9,110 bases of DNA, taken from contig NZ_CALIJF010000244.1 in the NCBI RefSeq assembly GCF_938018035.1, positions 1 through 9,110 on the forward strand, given 5' to 3'. Numbering within the stretch: the first letter of the stretch is position 1; each line of letters begins with the position of its first letter. Made by a program: the position numbers and the translations under genes. The notes below the pieces were generated by a model. It saw nothing but the letters and a program-made list of their open reading frames with translations. It did no database searches and was not told where the DNA came from. This document shows, piece after piece, positions 1 through 5,345 of this stretch. Source of the DNA: an uncultured Campylobacter sp. (GTDB lineage Bacteria > Campylobacterota > Campylobacteria > Campylobacterales > Campylobacteraceae).

Positions 1-245
1 CCCATCATCTTTAAAATTTTCCTTTTAAATTTTCATTTAAATTCCACGCGGCACGTTTTTGCGTGCAAATTTAGACGCCACAATTTTAAAATTTCATACC
101 GAGCCGCGTGAAATTTTAAAATTTCACGCCATGTCTATCGGCTGCTACGCCGATCTTGCGCGATATGTATCCGTCAACCCAAGAAATGCAAATTCCGCGC
201 AAAAACACGGCTCGCACAACCAAGCCGCGCTTAAAATTTTAACCG
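1..245. other. Spacer left of thiG; possible start of a gene running off the left edge
   Basis: No supported gene lies here apart from a possible start at the extreme left. On the minus strand two consecutive ATG codons fall at bases 8-6 and 5-3, with an AAGGA-like sequence at 24-20. That spacing, 11 bases, is at the long end for a ribosome binding site. If real, only two codons are in view. In other Campylobacter thi clusters the gene after thiG is often thiH, but two codons cannot identify it. The rest is AT-word/GC-block mosaic like the other spacers, with AAATTTTA-type words around 12-50, 69-94, 111-124 and 231-241. The plus-strand open frame across 59-292 overlaps the end of thiG antisense and looks like composition noise. 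Confidence 0.5.
106..129. repeat. 24-bp perfect palindrome downstream of thiG
   Basis: The left arm GCGTGAAATTTT is followed directly by its exact reverse complement AAAATTTCACGC, with the centre between bases 117 and 118 and no loop. It lies about 117 bases past the thiG stop. Its AT core (AAATTTTAAAATTT) recurs at 1203-1216. With no loop it is more like a dimeric protein-binding site or an expanded repeat core than an efficient terminator. Its function is unknown. Confidence 0.6.
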
Positions 246-1007
246 CTACCTCAAAAATCCCGTTAGCGGCGAGCTTGCGCTGGCCGTCTTAGAAACGGCG
301 CCGAGCCCCGCCAGATAGGCATCGCGCCCCGCCTGCACGCCGAGCGCAAACGCCCGCGCCATCAGCGCCAGATCCCCGCTCGTGGCGATCGCCGTATTTA
401 CCATCACCGCAGCGCAGCCCATCTGCATCGCCTCGCAGGCCTCGCTAGGCGCGCCGAGCCCCGCATCTACGATGATCGGCACGTCGATTTCGCCAAGCAA
501 AATTTCGATCATCCCGCGCATCATCAGCCCGCGATTGGAGCCGATCGGCGCAGCCAGAGGCATCACGGCGGCGACCCCCGCGCTTACTAGATCGCGAGCT
601 ACGCACAGATCGGCGTGCATGTAGGCAAGCGGCACGAAATCCTCGCGCGCTAGGGCCTCGCAGGCTTTGATCGTCTCGGAATTGTCGGGCAGAAGGTATT
701 TGCTGTCGCCTATGATCTCGATCTTTACGAAGTCGCCGCAGCCAAGCTCGCGCGCGAGCCGTGCGATCCGCAGCGCCTCCTCGGCATTTCGTGCGCCGCT
801 GGTATTCGGCAGCAACGTGACGCCGCGGGGGATGAAATCCAAGATATTGCGGCTCTTGCTTTCGTTCACGCGGCGCAGCGCAAGCGTGACGATCTCGCAG
901 CCCGCGTGCCGTACGCAGGCGTCGATCATCGCGTGATCGAACTTGCCAGAGCCCATTATCAGGCGTGAGCTAAACTCCCTGCCGCCTAAGATCAGTTTAT
1001 CATCCAT
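246..1007 (-). CDS. thiG: Thiazole synthase ThiG
   Basis: ThiG forms the thiazole phosphate ring of thiamine in the cytoplasm from 1-deoxyxylulose 5-phosphate, dehydroglycine or iminoglycine, and sulfur carried on the ThiS thiocarboxylate. The 253-residue product has the usual length and a TIM-barrel ThiG signature throughout: LILGGREFSSRLIMGSGKF at 5-23, LPNTSGARNAEEA at 66-78, and DFVKIEIIGD around 92-101. K95 in the last motif matches the Schiff-base lysine of the family. The C-terminal VNTAIATSGDLALMARAF motif and the following AGRDAYLAG are also typical. The ATG at 1007 is preceded by AGAGGAT at good spacing. A TATAAT about 75 bases upstream may give it its own transcript, since thiF ends 550 bases away. 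The stop is TAG. Identification is secure. Confidence 0.97.
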   Translation of the reverse strand: MDDKLILGGREFSSRLIMGSGKFDHAMIDACVRHAGCEIVTLALRRVNESKSRNILDFIPRGVTLLPNTSGARNAEEALRIARLARELGCGDFVKIEIIGDSKYLLPDNSETIKACEALAREDFVPLAYMHADLCVARDLVSAGVAAVMPLAAPIGSNRGLMMRGMIEILLGEIDVPIIVDAGLGAPSEACEAMQMGCAAVMVNTAIATSGDLALMARAFALGVQAGRDAYLAGLGAVSKTASASSPLTGFLR

Positions 1008-1080
1008 TCTATCCTCTTTAGTTTAAATTTTTGTTTTGATACGTGGCGCAGATAGCGCAATATCAGTACTTGCGCGGCGC

Positions 1081-1086
1081 ATTATA
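1081..1086 (-). promoter_or_regulatory. Putative thiG -10 element
   Basis: On the minus strand the sequence reads CTGTGTATAATGCG, a perfect TATAAT hexamer 74 bases before the thiG ATG. No good -35 lies at the usual distance, but Campylobacter sigma-70 promoters depend mainly on the -10 and upstream T-rich periodicity. The upstream DNA here is GC-rich rather than T-rich, which weakens the call. It would explain how thiG is expressed so far from thiF. Confidence 0.4.
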
Positions 1087-1214
1087 CACAGCGCGAGATT
1101 GCGGCACAGATTGCGCGCCTTGCTTCTATCGCTATTTTAATGCGCCGCACGACGCCGCGTCCAAGCTTTAAAATTTCTCGTCAAATTTTACGCCACGACA
1201 CAAAATTTTAAAAT

Positions 1215-1251
1215 TTCACGCGCAGACTGCGGCTCGCTTCGCTGCGCGGAA
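1215..1251 (-). terminator. GC-rich hairpin between thiF and thiG, possible terminator
   Basis: The arms CGCGCAG (1219-1225) and CTGCGCG (1242-1248) pair perfectly. With base 1218 bulged out, three more pairs (1215-1217 with 1249-1251) extend the stem to ten, around a 16-base loop. Read on the minus strand it is followed by AT-rich sequence with short T runs (GAAATTTTAAAATTTTG) rather than an uninterrupted T run. It lies about 300 bases past the thiF stop and upstream of the thiG -10, so it could separate the two transcripts. Terminator activity is inference. Confidence 0.35.
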
Positions 1252-1336
1252 TTTTAAATCCTACGTTCAAAAGCAGCTCGCTCGCGCCGAATAAATTTTA
1301 AAATTCTACTTACACGCGAGCTGCGCACGACAAATG

Positions 1337-1392
1337 GTTTAAATTTCGTCGTTTAAATTTAGATCTCGCGGCTAAATTTCGCGGCCAAATTT
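1337..1392. repeat. Cluster of short tandem duplications built on AAATTT
   Basis: GTTTAAATTT occurs at 1337-1346 and again at 1351-1360. This is followed by two adjacent 13-base units, 1367-1379 and 1380-1392, of the form CGCGGCYAAATTT that differ at one base. The arrangement suggests local slippage or duplication of GC-block plus AT-word units and illustrates how the spacer mosaic may grow. Confidence 0.6.
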
Positions 1393-1557
1393 GCACAGCG
1401 CGCAGTAAATTTTACGCCGTTTTAAAAACGCGCGCCGTATACCCGCCGAAACGCTCGCCGCTTCTCAAAAATAATCGCGCGAGGCCTAAATTTAATCGAC
1501 GAAATAAATAAAGGCGCGTAAATTTAGAAATGTAAGCGCACGATGATAAGCGCCAAG

Positions 1558-2352
1558 CTAGCTCTCCTCGCCCAAAATCAGCCTCAGCGCGACGTTTGCC
1601 TGATGTGCGGCGCAGATCGCCACGCGCGGCGCAAGCAGCCCCATGCCCTGAGCTGCGGCGCTTTTGCGGTCGCCGCAGACGAAGACGTTTTTGCCGAGTC
1701 GCGTCGTGCGGATCTCGTTGGCGTCGCCGCTGCCCGCCATGCCGCTAGCACAGATCAAAAAGCGATCCGTGCCGCCGAATGCGCCAAAAATCATCGCTTT
1801 CGCCGCCGCGTCGTCGAAGCACTCACAAATTATACGCTCGTTTTTTAAAATTTCGGCTACGTTTTGCGCGGTAAGTCGCTCGTTTAAGGTTCGCACGCGT
1901 ACGAACGGGTTTATACGCGCGATTTTTTCGCGCAGAGCGGCGGTTTTGGGCTTGTAGAGATCGCCGATCTCGTACTGCTGGCGGTTCAGGTTAGTCGGCT
2001 CGACGACGTCGAAGTCGATTAAAAAGAGCTCGCCAACGCCCGCGCGCGCAAGCAGGATCGCAACGTTGGAACCGAGCCCTCCGAGCCCGCAGATCGCCAC
2101 GCGCGAGCCTTGCAGCGCTTCATTTACAGCGGGGGCATTGCGAGCAAGCATCAGCTCGCGAAGCTCCTGCGGCGCCAGCTTCGCGCCGCGCGCGAGCAAA
2201 AAGAGCTCATCTCCCGCCTTCAGCGCGCAGTTTTGCGTGCTCGCATAGCCGTTTATCACGGCGATCTCGCCGCTAAATTTAACCTCGCGCTTCAGCCCCT
2301 CAAGATCGCTCGCGCCCGTTTCGTAAGCTTTGCCATTTAATTTTATCTGCAT
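1558..2352 (-). CDS. thiF: ThiS adenylyltransferase ThiF (family 2) with an N-terminal ThiS-like domain
   Basis: ThiF is the E1-like enzyme that adenylates the C-terminal glycine of ThiS so that it can receive sulfur for thiazole formation. The 264-residue product has two parts. Residues 1-56 have a ThiS-like beta-grasp pattern (MQIKLNGKAYET to GDELFLLARG) but do not end in a free Gly-Gly, so this part cannot act as the carrier. Residues from about 82 form the Rossmann E1 domain: GLGGLGSN at 89-96, the acidic LIDFDVVEP with D113 and D115, TNLNRQQ with N121, R124 and Q125, and K136. The CxxC zinc pairs of E. coli ThiF are not apparent; cysteines are at 42, 88, 176, 178, 201, 226 and 247. As I recall the family, this architecture is typical of family-2 ThiF. 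The ATG at 2352 has AGGAT seven bases upstream. The stop is TAG. Confidence 0.93.
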   Translation of the reverse strand: MQIKLNGKAYETGASDLEGLKREVKFSGEIAVINGYASTQNCALKAGDELFLLARGAKLAPQELRELMLARNAPAVNEALQGSRVAICGLGGLGSNVAILLARAGVGELFLIDFDVVEPTNLNRQQYEIGDLYKPKTAALREKIARINPFVRVRTLNERLTAQNVAEILKNERIICECFDDAAAKAMIFGAFGGTDRFLICASGMAGSGDANEIRTTRLGKNVFVCGDRKSAAAQGMGLLAPRVAICAAHQANVALRLILGEES

Positions 2353-3335
2353 TTTGATCCTAAATTTTATCTTTTTGCCGTTTAAATTTATCGCGCAAAT
2401 TTAAGCGCGGCGCCCTGCATCTGTGCGAACATAGCGCGCATTGATGCGGTATTGCGGCGCGATTGCGACAGAAATCTACATAGCTGCGACGCACCGCGCA
2501 AACGCTTGGCACGAGCTGCGATGTACGCGGGGTGCACCGAGCGCATCGCACGCGATTTTAATCTAAAAATTTCATCCTGCTTTAACGCGTAATGTTTCAA
2601 GCCTACTGCGCGCATTGCGTTCAGCCAATACGTCGCGTCGTAGGGACCTCGTATGGCACGCGCAGCACAATCAAATCCGCTAAATTTAGCGTGCTAATCC
2701 CTACACTTGTCGGTTAAATTTAAAGTCGCGAGGCACTGCGCGATCCGCCGAATTTAAAAGCTGATAAACGCCCGAATAAATCCGTGCTACGGCTAAATTT
2801 AAAATTTTCAGCCGAACCGAACCGACGAAAAAGCGGCACGTCGTAGCATGCGTCTTAGCGTGCACGACGGCAGAAATCTCGGGGTAAATTTTAAACCTCG
2901 CGCTCAAAGCCCACAACTTCGGCGTAAATTTTAAAGCCATGCGCTCAAGCTTGCGGCGCCGACGCAGTTTACAGCTCCACACCCAGTCGCCGCAGCCAGC
3001 GGCGCAAATTAACGTTCCGCCGCCGAAATAAAATTTAAACTCTATCGCCGCGGAGCAAATTTTAAAACTCCTACGTCCTACCGCCGCAGCATAGCTCTCT
3101 TTCAAAATTTAAAGCTCACCGCAGGCACCGGGCTACCGCGGCTTCCTCATAAATTTAAAAATCCAAACGCTGTCGTGTCGCTACGCCATGTCGCCGTATC
3201 GCTTAAAATTTTAACGACGCGCGTGCAAATTTTAAGCTCTAGCCGCTGTGTCGCCATGCCGCTTAAAATTTAGCGACCTCCGCGCAAATTTAAGCCTCGG
3301 CTGCTATAATTTTAAAATAATTCAAAGCTCTGACC
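2353..3335. other. 983-base spacer between thiS and thiF, AT-word/GC-block mosaic, no gene supported
   Basis: This is the largest gene-free stretch. Minus-strand open frames exist (134 codons at 2701-3105, 75 codons at 2388-2615), but the first starts at TTG, neither has a convincing ribosome binding site, and their translations are arginine- and cysteine-rich with LKF/FKI strings that come from the repeated AAATTTTA words. I counted about 17 such words, among them 2554, 2684, 2716, 2794, 2885, 2925, 3036, 3056, 3105, 3150, 3203, 3225, 3262 and 3285. Two pieces near 2884-2909 and 2924-2949 (GTAAATTTTAAA then a GCGCTCAA core) repeat 40 bases apart. A 60-base tandem duplication lies at 3191-3306. 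No tRNA or riboswitch was recognised. It could be a decayed gene, but I see no residual homology to name. Confidence 0.6.
3191..3306. repeat. Imperfect tandem duplication, about 60-base unit
   Basis: Copy A (3191-3250) and copy B (3251 to about 3306) share the order TCGCC, CGCTTAAAATTT, a GCGAC/ACGAC segment, a GCGCAAATTT-type segment, AAGCCTC/AAGCTCT and GGCTGCT/AGCCGCT. The differences are point changes plus single-base losses inside the T runs. The end of copy B touches the region just past the thiS stop. This is direct evidence that part of the spacer grew by duplication. Confidence 0.7.
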
Positions 3336-3539
3336 TCAGCCGCCGCCTACGAACTCGACGATCTCATATTTTTTGCCGCTTGAGATTTGCGTGCGCTCCC
3401 ACGCCTCTTTTTTTAAAATTTCGCCGTCGCGCTCGAGCGCTACTAGGCGCAGATCGTGTCCGCGTCGGCGCAAAAACTCGCTCACGCTCATATCCTGCGC
3501 CAGCTGCAGCCTCTCGCCGTTTACGCAGATCTCAATCAT
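3336..3539 (-). CDS. thiS: Sulfur carrier protein ThiS
   Basis: ThiS is the small ubiquitin-fold protein whose C-terminal glycine is adenylated by ThiF, converted to a thiocarboxylate, and used by ThiG as sulfur donor. The 67-residue product starts MIEICVNGERLQL, has the beta-grasp pattern (VSEFLRRRGHD helix, VALERDGEILKKEAWERTQISSG) and ends in EIVEFVGGG, so the required terminal Gly-Gly is present with one extra Gly before it. The frame is open up to 3632, but the ATG at 3539 fits the family length and has GGGAG seven to eight bases upstream. It overlaps the last 8 bases of the ABC-F gene, which suggests translational coupling. Its partners thiF and thiG lie about 1 kb and 2.3 kb further on, so co-regulation with them is uncertain. 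Confidence 0.95.
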   Translation of the reverse strand: MIEICVNGERLQLAQDMSVSEFLRRRGHDLRLVALERDGEILKKEAWERTQISSGKKYEIVEFVGGG

Positions 3540-5124
3540 CGCTCGCTCCCAAGCTCTCGCGATACTCCTCGTAAGTGCCCCTAAAATCGACGATTTCGCC
3601 GTCTCCTTTGAGGTGTAAAATTCTATTTGCAAACGCGTCGATAAGCTCGCGGTCGTGACTCACGCAGATCGCGCAGCCCGCGAAGTTATACAGAGCCTCT
3701 CCCAGAGCGATGATCGCCTCAAGATCGAGGTGGTTGTTGGGCTCATCAAGCACCAGCAGGTTCGGGCGTTGCAGCATTAGCTTGCTTAGCATCACGCGGT
3801 GTTTCTCGCCGCCGCTTAGGCTGCCCACGCTTTTCTCCTGCTCCGCGCCGCTAAAAAGCATGCGCCCAAGGCATTTGCGAATTTCATCCAGATCCCTATT
3901 TTGCGGGCTTTGTAGATATTCGTAGAGCTTGAGCTCGCCTGAAATTTTATTATTCGTATCCTGCGCGAAGTACCCGGGCTCGATCGTGGCGCCCATGTGA
4001 ACCTTGCCGCGCTGCGGCGCGAGTTCGCCCATGATGATCTTGCAAAGCGTGCTTTTGCCCACGCCGTTTCGACCGATGATGCCGATCTTATCGCCGTGAG
4101 CTAGCTTGAGATTGAAATTTTTTAAAATTTTAATCTCACCGAAGCTCATATCCACGCCGCTTAGCTCTAAAATTTCATTACCGATCTCGCGGGCGGGCTT
4201 AAATAAAATGCTAGGCTCCCTGCGCGAAGAGGTCGCAAGCTCGCTAAGATCAAGTTTATCAAGCTGTTTTTGACGGCTCGTGGCCTGCTTCGCTTTGCTT
4301 GCGTTGGCGCTAAAACGAGCGATAAATTTTTCAAGCTCCGCCTTCTCTTTGAGCTTTTTCTCGCGCTCAAACTGCGCCTGTTTGGCGATTATATTGGACG
4401 CGATGAACCAGTCGTCGTAATTGCCGCTAAATTCGCGCACACGCCTAAAATCCACGTCGAGGATGTCCGTGCAGACGCGGTTTAAAAAGTGACGGTCGTG
4501 GCTGATGACTACGAGCGTGCCCGTGTGACGATTTAGCTCAAACTCGAGCCACGAAATGGCGTCGATATCGAGGTTATTCGTAGGCTCATCCAAAAACAGC
4601 ACGTCGGGGCGCGGGAAGAGCACCTGCGCGAGAAGGACCTTAAATTTATCGCTCGTCTCGATCTCGCTCATCTTTTTATCGAAATCATTCAGCCCTAGCG
4701 AACTTAAAATTTTCTCGATCCGCGTTTCGTACTCGTAAGCGGGATCCTCCTCGGCGCAGATCATCTCGAGCTCGCCGAGGCGCTCGTTTATCTCGTCGTT
4801 AAACTCGCCCGCTTCGTAAAGCTGCGTCTTTTCGCGCACGGCGTCATAGAGGCGCTTGTTGCCGTAGAGTACGGCGTCTTTGACGCTGAAACTTTCAAAG
4901 GCGAATTGATCCTGTCCCAAAACGCCTATTTTAAGCCCGCTTTGGATCAGAATTTCGCCGCTGCTTGCTTCGATCTGCCCGCTTAAAATTTTAAGTAGCG
5001 TCGATTTGCCCGCGCCGTTTGCGCCGATGAGGCCGTAGCGCCTGCCCTTATCGAGGCTCAAATTTACGTTTTCAAAAAGTAGCTGTTTGCCAAAGCGCAT
5101 CGTTAGATCTTTGATTTCAACCAT
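3532..5124 (-). CDS. ABC-F family ATPase, YbiT-like
   Basis: ABC-F proteins are soluble tandem ATPases that bind the ribosomal E site and modulate translation; they have no membrane domain, and none is seen here. From the ATG at 5124 the product is 530 residues, the length I recall for E. coli YbiT, and the text resembles YbiT closely (RYGLIGANGAGKST, GQDQFAFE, ARFSANASKAKQATSR). Domain 1 has Walker A at 34-42, Walker B with D179 and E180 in LFLDEPTNNLD, and H209. Residues about 245-295 form the charged helical linker. Domain 2 has Walker A at 351-359, LSGGE at 436-440, D460/E461 and H490. Domain 1 lacks a canonical LSGGQ signature (MSEIETSDKFK instead), and domain 2 reads LDEPNNHLD, with Asn463 where Thr is usual. 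The start has AAGGA upstream; the frame open to 5190 adds unrelated basic residues. Confidence 0.93.
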   Translation of the reverse strand: MVEIKDLTMRFGKQLLFENVNLSLDKGRRYGLIGANGAGKSTLLKILSGQIEASSGEILIQSGLKIGVLGQDQFAFESFSVKDAVLYGNKRLYDAVREKTQLYEAGEFNDEINERLGELEMICAEEDPAYEYETRIEKILSSLGLNDFDKKMSEIETSDKFKVLLAQVLFPRPDVLFLDEPTNNLDIDAISWLEFELNRHTGTLVVISHDRHFLNRVCTDILDVDFRRVREFSGNYDDWFIASNIIAKQAQFEREKKLKEKAELEKFIARFSANASKAKQATSRQKQLDKLDLSELATSSRREPSILFKPAREIGNEILELSGVDMSFGEIKILKNFNLKLAHGDKIGIIGRNGVGKSTLCKIIMGELAPQRGKVHMGATIEPGYFAQDTNNKISGELKLYEYLQSPQNRDLDEIRKCLGRMLFSGAEQEKSVGSLSGGEKHRVMLSKLMLQRPNLLVLDEPNNHLDLEAIIALGEALYNFAGCAICVSHDRELIDAFANRILHLKGDGEIVDFRGTYEEYRESLGASDD

Positions 5125-5250
5125 ATTTTTCCTTTTAAATTTCTCTTTGCATTGCCTTGCGCGCGGGCTTCTGCCAGGTTTTGCGCGCAAATTTCATCTC
5201 GCGGCTTATTGCGGCTTTTGCGCCGCGCGGAGCTGCGATAAATTTCTCCT

Positions 5251-5256
5251 ATTGTA
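5251..5256 (-). promoter_or_regulatory. Putative -10 element for the ABC-F/thiS operon
   Basis: The minus strand reads TTTTAAGCTACAATAGGAG, with TACAAT about 127 bases before the ABC-F start and an AT-rich upstream stretch (GAAATTTCAGAATTTTAAG). A hairpin at the end of the upstream transporter gene (5316-5345) lies between that gene and this site, which fits a new transcript starting here. No clear -35 is seen, as is usual for Campylobacter sigma-70 promoters. The leader holds nothing else I recognise. Confidence 0.4.
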
Positions 5257-5315
5257 GCTTAAAATTCTGAAATTTCGCCGAAGGGGTGCGCGAGAAAGCG
5301 AGAGCCGGCGCGATT

Positions 5316-5345
5316 AAATTTAAACCGCTAGAGCAGTTTAAATTT
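5316..5345 (-). terminator. Hairpin at the end of the CDF gene
   Basis: AAATTTAAAC (5316-5325) and GTTTAAATTT (5336-5345) are perfect inverted arms around CGCTAGAGCA, where GCT and AGC could pair further. The right arm includes the last base-pair position of the transporter stop codon. On the minus strand the structure is followed by AATCGCGCC rather than a long T run, so it is a plausible but not classic terminator, and could act in either direction. Confidence 0.45.

Larger units (their letters stand above)
1008..1557. other. 550-base spacer between thiF and thiG, repeat-rich, no gene seen
   Basis: I see no convincing gene, tRNA or TPP riboswitch here on either strand. The stretch alternates GC-rich pieces (GCGCGC, CGCGG, GCGCAG) with AAATTTTA/TTTAAATTT words, for example near 1023, 1168, 1203, 1250, 1294, 1338, 1352, 1373, 1386 and 1406. 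It holds a promoter-like TATAAT for thiG, a GC-rich hairpin and a short tandem-repeat cluster, each listed separately. The plus-strand open frame that starts near 1543 runs antisense through thiF and is a shadow. Confidence 0.6.

Noticed and set aside
59..292. Plus-strand open frame of 77 codons at the left end
   Set aside because: It runs through the palindrome and repeat words and overlaps the end of thiG antisense; it has no ribosome binding site or recognisable domain.
1008..1557. TPP riboswitch upstream of thiG
   Set aside because: I looked for the conserved CTGAGA and ACCTGA-type thi-box segments on the minus strand and did not find them. A covariance-model search would settle it.
2517..2550. 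Inverted repeat TGCGATG/CATCGCA with an inner GGTGCACC palindrome
   Set aside because: A seven-base stem with a 20-base loop in GC-rich spacer is close to chance expectation, and it has no T run or link to a gene end.
2388..2615. Minus-strand open frame of 75 codons just upstream of thiF
   Set aside because: There is no ribosome binding site before the ATG, the composition is noise-like, and it overlaps another equally unconvincing frame.
2701..3105. Minus-strand open frame of 134 codons in the thiS-thiF spacer
   Set aside because: It starts at TTG without a good ribosome binding site, and its arginine- and cysteine-rich translation with repeated LKF/FKI strings follows from the spacer composition. 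No domain is recognisable.
1008..3335. CRISPR array or mobile element in the spacers
   Set aside because: The repeated words are too short and irregularly spaced for CRISPR, and there is no transposase frame, terminal inverted repeat pair or target duplication.
3540..3632. Longer ThiS starting at 3632 (98 residues)
   Set aside because: The extra 31 residues are the ABC-F gene read in another frame; the ATG at 3539 gives a family-length ThiS and has a GGGAG site.
5125..5190. Longer ABC-F start at 5190
   Set aside because: The 22 added residues are basic and unlike the family, while the ATG at 5124 has AAGGA upstream and gives a YbiT-length protein.
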